DNA from: Entamoeba histolytica HM-1:IMSS
Lineage: Eukaryota > Evosea > Mastigamoebida > Endamoebidae
DNA length: 64,000 nucleotides
Reading direction: 5' to 3'
Assembly (NCBI RefSeq): GCF_000208925.1
Contig: NW_001914897.1
Location: 1-64,000, forward strand
Position 1 is the stretch's first letter. Every line of letters begins with the position of its first letter. The position numbers and the translations under genes are program-made. Positions 45,838 through 56,620 of this stretch are shown one piece after another. The notes under the pieces were generated by a model, which worked only from the letters and a program-made list of their open reading frames with translations, was not told the origin of the DNA and ran no database searches.

Positions 45838-47406
45838 ATGGAATTGAGTAAGCGTCAAAGAATATTAGATGAAATTTATAATACTGAAGTCTCATATTTA
45901 AATTTTTTAAAAATTTGTCAAACAGTTTATTTTGAGGATATGATTAGTCATGTGCCTCCTATTATACCATTAGAAAAGACTAATGAAATGTTTAAATATT
46001 TAGATACTATTATTACAATTTCACAAGAATTAATAAGATTATTTGATGAATCAAAAAAATCCAATTGCTTTGAGTCAGAAATAGGAAATATTTTTATTCA
46101 AATGCAGTCATATTTAAAAGGATATAATTTGTATGTTGCTAATAATGCTTATGCATTAAATATTGCTGATAGACTATATAAGAAAGAGAAATATGCAAAG
46201 TATCTTGAAACATTAAGACAATCAATTCAAGGTCCTGATACAATGAAATTAGATTTAAATTCTTTTCTTATTATGCCAGTTCAAAGAGTCCCTCGATATC
46301 GTTTACTTCTTCAAGATTTATTAAAAAATACACCTGATGGGACATTAGGAAAATCTGCATTAGCTACAGCATTAGAACAAATTAAGGTACTTGGAATTTC
46401 AATTAATGAATCTATTGCTGATGAAGAAAGAAGAAGAAAATTACTTGAAATACAAAGTCGTCTTCCAAAGAGTCTTCAGCCAAAATTTGTTTGTCCTGGA
46501 AGAGAATTTGTAATGGAAACTACTGTTGTTCTTACTTGGGAAGAGAAATTAACGAAACTAACATTAATCTTTGTTACTGATATGTTAATATTTGCTGAAA
46601 CAGTTAATAAAAGGATTGACGTTAAATATGTAATGATTATAGGACGTATTAAACGTCAGACTGGTGAAAGAACAGAATTTGAATTATATACAAAAGAAGA
46701 TGGAAACATTAAATTAGTTTTTCTTAACGAGAAAGATGGACAATTATTCCATGATAAAATTACTGAGTTAATCCCAGTTCAAGTAAAGAAATTAGCAGAA
46801 AAGAAGGCAGCAGAAGATGAATGTCCTTGTTGCAGGAAATCTTTGAATAGACTTGCTTCATATTCATCTCCTGGATTTATTGTCTGTGCTAAATGTAACA
46901 AAAAAGTTTGTAATACATGTGCAACAACAAAGATTGCTTTAGTTGCAGGTGGTGCACCAAGAAAAGTGTGTGATGCTTGTATTCTTGAACAATTTACAAA
47001 ACAACAAGAAACAAATAAAAAACTGAAACAAAAGAAAGAACCATTATTACTTAATTCTCAAAAAAAAGATATAAATGAGTTTCAACAAAATTTAATAACA
47101 TCATCTTGTACTTCAAGTCAAGTATTTACATCTCCAATGTTATGTTCAACAGGACATAATATTTATTCAACACCAATGATGACTTCTAATCCTTATTACA
47201 TTCCATTGACATACAGTACAAGACAAATACCACAAACATTTACTACTTCACAACCTCTATCACAAACATTTACTACTTCACAACCTCTATCACAAACAGT
47301 TAACTGTTCAAATCAAACACAACGTTCACAAATAGAAATACTAAAAAATTTGAATGTTCCACAACGTAGACCACAAACTAAATTAAATAAAAAAAACTTA
47401 AATTGA
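45838..47406 (+). CDS. RhoGEF with DH, PH and FYVE-like domains
   Basis: A 522-residue protein. The DH domain (~1-200) starts RQRILDEIYNTEVSYLNFL and has the most conserved DH helix, LNSFLIMPVQRVPRYRLLLQDLL (~140-162). It exchanges nucleotide on Rho/Rac GTPases. A PH domain follows (~210-320, ending KDGQLFHDKITELI). A Cys-rich FYVE-like zinc finger (~325-385) has CPCC, CAKC, CNTC and CDAC pairs, but the RRHHCR motif that reads PI3P is not there (it is NKKVCNTCATTK), so lipid specificity is uncertain. The C-terminal ~110 residues are disordered and include a tandem repeat of FTTSQPLSQT. The pattern resembles FGD-type and Entamoeba RhoGEFs involved in actin remodelling. Its stop is only 28 bp from the stop of the convergent BAR-SH3 gene. 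Confidence 0.9.
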   Translation: MELSKRQRILDEIYNTEVSYLNFLKICQTVYFEDMISHVPPIIPLEKTNEMFKYLDTIITISQELIRLFDESKKSNCFESEIGNIFIQMQSYLKGYNLYVANNAYALNIADRLYKKEKYAKYLETLRQSIQGPDTMKLDLNSFLIMPVQRVPRYRLLLQDLLKNTPDGTLGKSALATALEQIKVLGISINESIADEERRRKLLEIQSRLPKSLQPKFVCPGREFVMETTVVLTWEEKLTKLTLIFVTDMLIFAETVNKRIDVKYVMIIGRIKRQTGERTEFELYTKEDGNIKLVFLNEKDGQLFHDKITELIPVQVKKLAEKKAAEDECPCCRKSLNRLASYSSPGFIVCAKCNKKVCNTCATTKIALVAGGAPRKVCDACILEQFTKQQETNKKLKQKKEPLLLNSQKKDINEFQQNLITSSCTSSQVFTSPMLCSTGHNIYSTPMMTSNPYYIPLTYSTRQIPQTFTTSQPLSQTFTTSQPLSQTVNCSNQTQRSQIEILKNLNVPQRRPQTKLNKKNLN

Positions 47407-47434
47407 ATATTACTTTGTTATTAATGTTTAATTG

Positions 47435-48635
47435 TTATTCCATAAGCACAAGGAAATTTGATGGTACTAATCCATATAACCCATTTACTTCACCTTCCCA
47501 CCAATCTCCATCTTTTCGATATACAAGAACAATATCATCTTTTTTTAAAGATATTTCATCTTCTTCAGTAGTTTCATAGTCATATAAAACTTTATATTTT
47601 TGAGGTTGTGGCTGAGACTCTTTAATTAATTTATCGTTATTATTTGGTAATAATTCCATTACACCTAATTAATTATAATCATTAATAAAGGAAAATAATA
47701 AAAAAATACAAACTTAATGGTGTAAGTGATGGTTGTTGAGGATCTGTTGGTTGAGTAATTTCTTCAGGAGGCATCATTGGAATATCAGTAATATAGTCAG
47801 GGTCGATAGGAGCATTTTCAACAATCATATTACTTGCTTTCATATTATAACCACCATTTGTAATATCTTCTTTTCTTTGAGTATAAATATTTTGGGGATG
47901 AATAAAACTATCATTATCTTGAGTAATAAGCCATTTAACATCAACAATTTGTTCTTTAAAAGAAGGAAGAAGTTTTTCAATACTATCAAGGGATTCATTA
48001 TAAATATCTCTAATTAAAATATCATTTTGAAATAATTTAACAAAGAAAGGTTCAACTATTTTAATATAATTATTATTTAATTTTTTCATATCATCAATAA
48101 TTTCATTTCTTAAATAGAAATAAAAGTCTCTTGCTTGTTCATATTTCGTTTTAGTATTTGTAATGATGTGTTGTGGTTTATTTTTTAAAACATTTGTTCC
48201 ATAACGATTATGAGCATGATCCATATCAATTTGTCTTTTTTTTAGTTCAACAATTCTTTCTTCAATAACTTTATATTGTTGACTATATTCTTTTAATGGT
48301 AAAAATATATCATCTTCCATTGATGTTAAGCATGTTGTTAGTCCTAATTCTAAACATTCACATGTTGTCATATACTTTGTTGCAATACTATTTAATTGAA
48401 TATCTTCTTTTGACATTTCTATTAAAGCCTTTGATAATTCAACTTTTTTATGTAACATTTTTTTTTGACTTTCATTATAATGACGAAGTGTAAGAAGAGT
48501 TTGAATTAAAAGTTTATAATGTAATTTTGTCTTTTTATGAACTTCTTTAAAATCTGTATCAATTGACTTTTCAGCAAATTTATATGAACTTCTAATTTCA
48601 TAAACTTTTCTTTCAACTTGTTCTACTAATGACAT
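47435..48635 (-). CDS. BAR-SH3 protein (amphiphysin/Rvs167-like), two exons
   Basis: Exon 1 is 47714-48635 and exon 2 is 47435-47664, giving 383 residues. The 49-nt intron (47665-47713) starts GTTTGT and ends TTAG. The join falls inside a Ser codon and reads through into the SH3 exon. Residues ~1-235 are a helical BAR-type domain (long charged helices, KMLHKKVELSKALIEMSKEDIQ... LGLTTCLTSMEDDIFLPLKEYSQQYKVIEERIVELKKRQ), which senses or makes membrane curvature. A Pro-rich linker follows (PMMPPEEITQPTDPQQP). The C-terminal SH3 (~325-383) has ALYDY-type VLYDYET, GDWWEGEV and VPSNFLVL. The layout matches endocytic membrane-scission helpers. Unspliced, the SH3 domain looks like a separate small gene. 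Confidence 0.88.
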
Positions 48636-48872
48636 ATTCAACTTATGATTTCAAGTTTCTTTAATCCTTTTTGAGTTTTTTTTTCTTTTATTTAAAAAAA
48701 AGACGATAGAAATTTATAAAATTTCTTCAAAGAAATAATTTGTTTCTTTGAAACAAAATCCAATTGAAATTCATTATTAATCCACTTATATTTTCTTCAT
48801 AACTTTATTAGAATTTACCTTTAACTATTTAAAAAAAGTATTTATTTTTTTCTATTTTTGATTGTATTTAAA

Positions 48873-49793
48873 TTAATGAAATCCCATTTCAATTGCTGCA
48901 TTTTGTATTAAATCTCTTTCTTTTGTTGGGTCTTCAGTAAATAAGAAAGAACGAAATTCTTTAATAGTCTTTGGTTTGTATTGAAGAAATATTCTAACAA
49001 AATATAATAAATATTCACCACATTCCCAATTAGATGGTTGTTGTGGTACATTAACATGAATACAATTAACTTCAAGATCATCCCAATAAATATTAATTCT
49101 TTGATACATCCAAGCAATAAATTCATTAATAGTATAAGATAAAAATTTTGGTGTATTACTTATATTTAATGAATCTAAATTTAAAACGCATGGAGCTATT
49201 TCATTTAATGGAATATCTTCATTAATCCTTTTATTCTCTTCTTCAAATTCAATAACTTCAAAATGATTAATTAATTCTTTCATTTTATTTATTAATAAAA
49301 GACATTCATTGTATTTATGTTCACTTATTATATTATTTTCATCAACTGATGATAAATTCATTTGAACTTCTTGTGCAAGCAGTTTTATTTGTTCATTTAA
49401 TAAATTTAATCGTTGATCAAATTCATATTCTTCACAAAATTTTCTTTTCCCTCCTTTTAACATTCTATCACTTTGAAGACAATAAATTAATAATGTCCAA
49501 TGTCTTTCTACATTAATTGGAATTATAATATATTCAAGGTCTTTTAATTCTAAATCTTTTTTACTAAACCATCTAGAACAGTGATAAAATTGACCTTCTT
49601 TATCAACATTTGGATCATTTGCTCTTCTCATATTTTCAAAGAAAAATGTTGATAAAACACATACTGATTTATCTCCATATTTCTTTTCAAGATATTCTAA
49701 ATAAAAATTAAGAACATTATCATTAAACATTAATCGTTTTTTTAATATATTTTGTTCATGTTCTGTAAATTCAGTTGATACACTAATATTCAT
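48873..49793 (-). CDS. Ulp1/SENP-type SUMO or NEDD8 protease
   Basis: A 306-residue C48-family cysteine peptidase that removes or matures ubiquitin-like proteins. The catalytic triad is readable: His98 in VERHWTLLIY, Asp207 in LNLDSL, and Cys258 in QQPSNWECGEYLL with the oxyanion Gln (251/252). The substrate-binding Trp next to His is kept. About 85 residues, highly charged and predicted helical (~110-195), separate His and Asp; in most Ulp1 proteins this gap is short. Such an insertion recalls SENP6/7-type enzymes. A DCN1-like neddylation protein lies at 57576-58427. Confidence 0.88.
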   Translation of the reverse strand: MNISVSTEFTEHEQNILKKRLMFNDNVLNFYLEYLEKKYGDKSVCVLSTFFFENMRRANDPNVDKEGQFYHCSRWFSKKDLELKDLEYIIIPINVERHWTLLIYCLQSDRMLKGGKRKFCEEYEFDQRLNLLNEQIKLLAQEVQMNLSSVDENNIISEHKYNECLLLINKMKELINHFEVIEFEEENKRINEDIPLNEIAPCVLNLDSLNISNTPKFLSYTINEFIAWMYQRINIYWDDLEVNCIHVNVPQQPSNWECGEYLLYFVRIFLQYKPKTIKEFRSFLFTEDPTKERDLIQNAAIEMGFH

Positions 49794-49927
49794 GTAATGA
49801 AAAGAATATTCTTAGTTATTTTTATTTTCTTTCTTTTTCTTTTTTTTTTCTTTAAAACATGAAATAACAAAAAATTATATATTAATGTTATTAAATTCTT
49901 TATAAATCCTATTTACATTTTTATATT

Positions 49928-50113
49928 TTAATTTAATTGTTCTTGCTCTCCTTTTATTGTTCCACTCTCTCCAATTATAAAATCAATATCATCATAATCA
50001 AAAAGTTCATCTAAAGTTTTTATAACATTATCTCTTGGTACTACCCTTTGAACTTTAATTACTGGAGTTAATTGTGTATAATTAATAATAGTATACAATT
50101 TTTTGGACGACAT
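49928..50113 (-). CDS. Small hypothetical protein (61 aa)
   Basis: A 61-residue frame from ATG to stop, 134 bp upstream of the Ulp1-like gene on the same strand. The sequence is balanced rather than AT-driven: MSSKKLYTIINYTQLTPVIK, then VVPRDNVIKTLDELFDYDDI and a Gly/Glu-rich tail. No motif is recognised. It may be a true small gene or a remnant. Confidence 0.45.
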   Translation of the reverse strand: MSSKKLYTIINYTQLTPVIKVQRVVPRDNVIKTLDELFDYDDIDFIIGESGTIKGEQEQLN

Positions 50114-51268
50114 CTAACAATAACCGTTAAATATCTTTTATTTATTTTCAGTTTAAGTAACATTATATTAGACAATATTTTTTTATATTTCCTTGTAATT
50201 GTTTGTTAATCAAAATTATTTAATACTTAGCATGTTATGTAACTTTATTTGTTCTTATTTTGGACTTTTCTTTCTTATAAAATTTTAGTAAATTCAAAAT
50301 GATTATTTTTTTCTTTTGTAAAAAAATGATTTTGAACTTTCTCTTTGTAAAATCTTCAGATGAATAGGTTTTTTTCTATCAAATAAAAGTATTGAAAATA
50401 AATTTTTCAATGTTTAGTAGCTTAATCTATTTTTCATTATTTTTCAAACTAAAAAATTATTTGCTATTTATGTTCTTCCTGTGTAAATAAACAAAATATT
50501 AAATAATAAAATGTTAGTTTTTATTTTTTTTAATTTACTTCTTATACAAAATTGAACCTCTTCAGTTGTTCTCTTTAGAAGCTATTTCTTTTATTTAATA
50601 CTATTTATAATTCAATATTTTCTATTTCTTTCTATTTATAGTTATGCTAATTTAATAATTTACTAAATTGTTAATTCTTTCTATTTTTGCATAATTAGTT
50701 AATTCTATTGACTCTTATTCTTATTAAAAATGGCTATGGCTTTATCAATACTATTATTAATTAAATTATTTCTTTTTTATCTTTAGTACTTATTTTTATT
50801 TTAATTTATATTCTTTTCTTCTTTTTTTACATCTATTTTTCAATAAACTATTGAATATTTTTCTTTCTTGTTTTAATAATTCATGTAACTTAATACTCTT
50901 TAACTATATAAAGATATATTCATTATATATTCTATATACAACTTTTCTATTTATGTTATAACTTTTCATGTTCTTTCTATTCTTTTGTTTGATACATATT
51001 ATTATTTCTTTACATCTTCTAAATTAAACTGATTTTAACTGAACAAATTGTTATGTCCTTTTCTTATGGAAGCTTTATAGTATCTAACTTAATTTCTTTT
51101 AATCCATTTTATTTGTTTCCTTCTCATTTAAACTTTAACCCTCTTCTATAGTGTTTTAGACTATTTTATCTTTTTCCTTATTTTTTCTTTTTTACCTCTT
51201 CTTTTTTAACCAATATGCACTTATGTATCTACTATAATTTGTATTTAATTATTACTCATTCTTATTTT
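50114..51268. other. AT-rich intergenic region
   Basis: About 1.15 kb of T-rich spacer. No supported gene or repeat. Confidence 0.6.
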
Positions 51269-51278
51269 GAACTTATAA
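51269..51278 (+). promoter_or_regulatory. GAACTTATAA promoter-like motif before a decayed ORF
   Basis: GAACTTATAAA lies 20 nt before the ATG at 51298. It has the same GAAC plus TATA-like layout as functional genes here. Confidence 0.4.
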
Positions 51279-51297
51279 ACATCAAATTAAATTTAAA

Positions 51298-51640
51298 ATG
51301 GAAGAATTAATAAACAAGAATAATCAAATAATTAAATAAGTAGTAGAAACACTTCCAAATATTCAACAATCAATTGATGATACTACTAAGAATTATCAAT
51401 ATTATCTAGGAAGTATTCAAAATGAAGTATTTGAAATAAAACCAAATGAAACATATTCAGAAGCAATTAAAAGAGGAGAATGAATATTTGATAGAATGGA
51501 TAAAACAGAAAGAAGAAGAAAAATAGTGATAGAAAAAAAAGAAATGAAACAATTAATACAATAAAGACAGTAAAAAATAAAATGGAAAGTATAATGAAAT
51601 AATGAAATAATAGAGAAAATCATTCATATGGAAGAGATGA
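51298..51640 (+). pseudogene. Decayed coding region of unknown origin
   Basis: From the ATG at 51298 a protein-like frame runs for at least ~85 codons in one phase: MEELINKNNQIIK, stop, VVETLPNIQQSIDDTTKNY, then NEVFEIKPNETYSEAIKRGE, stop (TGA), IFDRMDKTERRRKIVIEKKE, stop. Residue choice and purine-rich codons differ sharply from the surrounding T-rich spacer. The three or more in-frame stops make it a pseudogene. I do not recognise the protein; the charged helical character is similar to retroelement ORF1 proteins. A promoter-like motif is kept just upstream. The full-length LINE starts ~200 bp further on, in the opposite orientation. Confidence 0.55.
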
Positions 51641-51844
51641 ATAAAATTAAAACAAGGTTTAATAAAAAAAAGAAAGAAAAATATCAGAAAAAAAGATATA
51701 TGAGTATTTTGAATATATGAGCAACAATAGAGAGTGACAATTAATTCAAGTTAGAAATAATACAATTATTGATTTGAATATTAACATGAAATTAATAATA
51801 TTTTTATTTGAGTCAAATTAATAAATCAAATAAAAAGCAATTAA

Positions 51845-54800
51845 TTAAGTATTAATAGAACTAGCTTCTATTCTTCCTGGCTCAGGGGAGACTAATCCCG
51901 TCCCTTCGTCTTCATCTTCTTCTAGCAGCTCTACGGAGTATGTTTGGTTGTGATCTCCGCAGTATTCCATGACATCCATCATGTTTTTTATTACAAGGTT
52001 TTTTACTTCTTTAACAATGTCAATTTCAATTTTTAATTCTTTGATTAGTCTGATACTTTCTTTATTTACTAATCCATTTATTGATATTACTACTGGAATT
52101 ATTTTGACATCTTTTAATTTTTCTATTTTCATTAGCCTACTCTTTAATTCCTTATACTTATTCCTTTTCTTCCAATAGGCTCCATTAATATTGTGATCAG
52201 CCACAATAGTCATATCAAATAATAGACCAGTTTTGTTCTTTTTATTTAATACGTATTTGTCTGGTATTTTGTGATATTGTCCATCACTTTTCATTATTTG
52301 TTTGTTCCATATCATAGTGATGTCTTTATATTGGAACACTGTTTCATATGGGGGTTTTTTATATTGATTATTTCCAGTGTATTTTCTTATTAATCCCTCC
52401 CATATTATTATGCCTATATGGTCATGTTTTTCTATTTGTGATTTATTATGATAAATACAAGATAGTAGAATGTGTTCTACTGTAGCTATCTCGTCTTTAC
52501 ATAGTGGGCAGTATTTTAATCTTTCATTTTTCATTATTTTTGCTTTTTTATACCCACAAAATATTGCTCCATCTTGCATTTTAGTTAATTGTAGAAATGC
52601 ATTTTTTCTTAATATTGATTGACTTCCATGCTTTAACTGTAGTAGTTTTATCTACTCATTTTGACTCATTCCATCTTCTGAAGTGTCTACTAATTTGATG
52701 GGACTTCCATTTTTTTGATGTATTTATCATTAATTTCTTTATTTCTATTACTACTTCTTTTTCTTTTTTCTTTTCAATACTTTCATTTATTATTTCTTCT
52801 ATTTTTGTTTCATTTATTTTATGACCTAGGGCTTTTTTAATTCTATTCCACATTCCCTTCTTACTGTACCATCTATCTAATATGTTATTTCCTATTTCAC
52901 TTTCTCTGGTACAGTAGTACATTATTGTTCTAACTAATTCATTAACATATTCGTCATTTATATTTATTAATCCTTCATTTCTTCTATAATGACATATAGA
53001 TAGTCTTTGGAGTTTCACCAATGTATTTTGCCTTTCTTAAATATTTTCTTATCTCCTTTTCAATTTTATCTAGGTCAGTGATTTTCCAATTTACAACTGA
53101 TGCTGAATATCTGAAGATATTGATTACTTCAGTGTTTATTCTAGTAATATATCTTCTATTACTACATTCATCAGTGTTTATTTCTTCCATCTTCTGATTC
53201 ATTTTTTCTTTGATGGTTTTACAATTGAAGGTATCATCAATTTCATCAGACTGCCATATTCCTAAGTATTTATACAAGTCCTCACCTTCAATGACTGGGA
53301 TGTTTTGCATTCCATTTGGTATTTCTTTAATGTTTTTTAATACCATTCCTGACTTTTTCTCATTCATTTCCATCCCTATTCCACTTATTATTTCATTAAT
53401 TTCATTGTGGATTATTCCCATTTCTTCACTACTTTCTGTCATTATTCTCATTTAATCCATATATAATGTGTGATTTGATTTTGGGAATTTCTCTTCGATG
53501 ATTTGAGAAATTACATTCATATTAATGATGAAGAGTAGAGGGGATAAGGAATCACCTTGTAAAATTCCTCTATTTAATTTAATACATCATAGATATTCAT
53601 TAAATTTATAGCCGATGAATATCTTCAATCTAGTCATCATACTTTCAATTATGTTAATGATGACACCCTCTACATTAAAATACTTTAATGATTCAATTAC
53701 CCATTCGTGGTTTACTGTGTCATATGCTTTCTTAATGTCATAATATGACTCATCATATTTTGGGTATTTTTCTTCTTTCTTCTGCTTCATCATATAACTA
53801 TTAATTATTCCTTCTTTAGCAGCTAAAGATTGCAACTTACATCCCAATTGGTTGCTACTAATTTTCAATGATTCACAATTCATGTTAAGTCTTCTGTGAA
53901 TCTTTTCTTTTAATATTGAGGTAAATACTTTCATAATTACATTTGTACAACTGATAGGACGATAATTAATGACGTCGTTCCTATCACCTCCTTTGTGGAT
54001 TAATAAAGTTCATCCACTTACCATGTCTAATGGGATGTTTTCGGGGAAGTTCAACCATTCGTTAAAGATATTGAGAATGATTTCTCTTAATGATGACATT
54101 CTTTTCAAATAATACAAATATATAGTGTCTATTCATGATGCTTTCCAGTTACTTATTCTCATTATACTTAAATTTAATTCATTTATTGTTATAATGACAC
54201 TATCATAATTGAAATATCTTTCATTCCACGAGGTGATTTGTTTTATTTTCCAATTCTCTTTATTTAATTTCACCTGTGTTTCATATAACGATTTCCAATA
54301 TTCTAAAGTAATATCGTTATTTGGATATATTTCGTTTTTTGGGTCTTTCTTCCTTATTTTAATTTTCTTGTTAGAATCAAACATGATTTTATTTGTATTG
54401 ATTCTGACCCTTTCTTCCTTATTAAATTTAATTCTTTCTTTTATCATTGTCATCATATATTTTAGGTATTTTATTCTTTCTAGTGTTTTAACTTTTATTC
54501 CTTCTTCATCATTTTCTTTTAATTTCATGATGCACTTTATTCTGTACCATTTCCTTCCCTTAACCAAATCTTCTAGTCTATTCATTTTCTTTAGGATTTC
54601 TTTTATTTCATCAAATTTATCTCCTATTATTTTATTTTGGAGATAGAGGTGCATAATCATTGAAATCTTCATATCATCTTGCAGATCCTGCATTCTGCTT
54701 CCTGACCATACTCATCTATTATTAATTTCCATTATTAATCGATCAGCTTCTTTTCTTTGAAAGTAGTAATTAATGTTTGTACATTTTTCTACTTTCATTT

Positions 54801-55101
54801 CTTTCACTTTATTGATGAGAGTGTTAAGGTATTCTTCATCAATTTCTGTAGAGTTATTCTTTATTATGATGTTTTTTATTATTGAATTACACCCTACTCT
54901 TCCTTCTATTATATCATTTACTTTCACTTTAATGTACCGTTTAGTGCTTTCTTTTATTTTATGTGACATTTTAATATATTTAATATATTCTTTTTCATTA
55001 TTGACATTGATGTTTGTCACTTTTATTATACTTTCTATTTGTTCCCATCTTAATTTCTTATATAATTTCTTGTTTAACCAATTAATTGCAAAACAATACA
55101 T
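51845..55101 (-). pseudogene. LINE ORF2: reverse transcriptase and restriction-like endonuclease, broken
   Basis: The N-terminal third is helical and charged. RT motifs follow: INYRPISCTNVIMK (~53930-53980), YYDIKKAYDTVNHEWV (~53720), NRGILQGDSLSPLLF (~53550) and the active-site box, which here reads Y-M-D-stop (TAA at 53452-53454) instead of YMDD. The C-terminus has a CCHC finger (CPLC, then H and C: C-x2-C-x8-H-x4-C) and the nuclease motif PDX14D (PDKYV...LLFD). In-frame stops are TGA at 54712, 54133, 54010 and 53587, and TAA at 53452. Frameshifts lie near 53000 and near 52620. The enzyme would nick target DNA and copy LINE RNA in place. Confidence 0.88.
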
Positions 55102-55109
55102 CACTTCAA

Positions 55110-56606
55110 TTAGAATTCTATTTGTTTGTTCTGTTGTATTTCTTGTCTGACTATCATCTCTTGTTTTTTGACAATCAGTGCTTTGCTTTTCTCTTCGATT
55201 TCCACTACTGTCTTTTTCATAGGAGTAGTTTCGTTCATCTCCATTGTTCCTGATGATGTTTTCCTCAGTACTGGTTGTGTATTTATCACAAGTGTCATCG
55301 TTTTCTTCTTCTCTAGTTCCTTCTGTGAAATAAAATTTTCAATATCATCTTGTTGTTTTGATATTATTTGTTTTTGTGTCTCATTTTCTTTTTGTGTGTT
55401 GTCTAATTCTTCTCTTGTTATTTCTGCAATTTCTTGGTTTTTAATTGCAATTTCTTGATACTCAGAGATTTGTTTTTCTTTATCTCTTATTTCCTTCTTT
55501 AATTCTTCAGTGTTTTTTTCTATCATTTCAATCTTCTTCTCTAGTGTGTTTGTATTTTGTTCTAGTATCTTGTTTCTCTTTTTCAACCTTTCAATTTCTT
55601 CTTTCATTCCTTCATTTTCTTTTTCTATCTTCTTTTTATTAGCTTGGATGCTTCGGATTTTTTCTTCTTTATTATTTACTTCTGTGATTTTTCTTCCTTC
55701 TATCTCATTTATTTTTCCTTGTAATTTTAAATTTCTTTCTTCTAATTTTTCATTTTCTTTCTTCATTTCTTCATAATTCGTTTGAATCTTTTTAATTTGT
55801 GTTTTCATTTCTGTAATTTCTTCTTCAAATTCTTTTTTGACTATTTCTTTTGCTTTTCTCATCATTTCTTCTGAGATGGCTTGTTCTTCTTCCATTTTTT
55901 CCATGCTGAATTCTTTAACTTTTTCTTTTAATTCAGTAATTTGATTTTTCAGAGCAAGTATTTCTTCTTTTTCTTTTTCTTCTTCTATCTTTTCTTCTTT
56001 ATTTTTTGTTTCTTCTTGTATTTTCATTACACTTTCTTTGCTATTTATTATTCTTGCAATTTTACATCTATCATTCATTTCTTTAATTGGGTTTTTGTTT
56101 TTAATTTCTGTTTCTATAGCCTTAATGTCTTTTTCCTCCCAATCTTTTGTTTTTTCTTTAAACTCTTCTTTCGTCTTTTCAATTATCTTTTTCTTTTTAA
56201 TTGAATATACTTCTTGAAGAATATCATACCATCTTTTTCTTTTACCTTCATATTTTTTTAGTATTTCTTCGTATTCTCCTTCATTCCATTCACTTGTTAT
56301 TCTTTTTATTCTTTCTTGTATATCATTTATTGTTATTCATTTATATTTGTTATTTGTATAATCTTTATTGTTATTGTATTTACCTTGTTTTTTATTTGTT
56401 TTTCTTTGAGTCTTTTGTCTTCTAAACCCTTTTTCCTTGGTGTATCGTTTACCTTTATTGTTATAATTGTTATGCCATTTATTGCTATTGACATTTCTTT
56501 TTTTGTTGTATGACCTTAGATTTCTATGTCTTGTTTGCTTTTCTTTACAAGACCCTAAGGTTTTACACAATAGCCATGGCATTAAAATTTGTTGTATTTC
56601 CTGCAT
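55110..56606 (-). pseudogene. LINE ORF1 (nucleic-acid-binding coiled-coil protein), one stop
   Basis: A single 499-codon frame with one internal TGA at 56337-56339 (codon 90). The N-terminal ~110 residues are basic (KEKQTRHRNLRSYNKKRNV, NKGKRYTKEKGFRRQKTQRK), suited to RNA binding. Residues ~180-450 form a long coiled coil (EEKIEEEKEKEEILALKNQI, repeated heptads). The tail is Gln/Lys-rich. In EhLINEs, ORF1 is an RNA-binding protein of about this length. The TGA falls after KYK where a Trp codon (TGG) could stand, so a single G-to-A change may be the only defect in this ORF. Confidence 0.85.
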
Positions 56607-56620
56607 TGGAAAAGGATCTT

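Larger units (their letters stand above)
51835..56620 (-). mobile_element. Full-length LINE (EhLINE-like), inactivated
   Basis: About 4.79 kb. The flanks share a 14-bp direct repeat, AATTAATAAATCAA (51816-51829 and 56621-56634), a likely target duplication. The order on the minus strand is ORF1 (55110-56606), an 8-nt spacer, then ORF2 (from 55101 to 51845) with reverse transcriptase and a restriction-like endonuclease, then a 3' tail containing CTATTAATACTTAATT. The size and order match EhLINE elements (about 4.8 kb, R4-like clade). It differs from them in five in-frame TGA codons, one TAA and two frameshifts, so it cannot encode intact proteins. Related fragments lie at 35586-37390 (LINE) and 24791-24930 (shared 3' tail). 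Confidence 0.93.

Noticed and set aside
54209..56513. Plus-strand frames (Phe/Ser/Ile-rich) across the LINE
   Set aside because: They are antisense shadows of the Lys/Glu-rich LINE ORFs on the minus strand.
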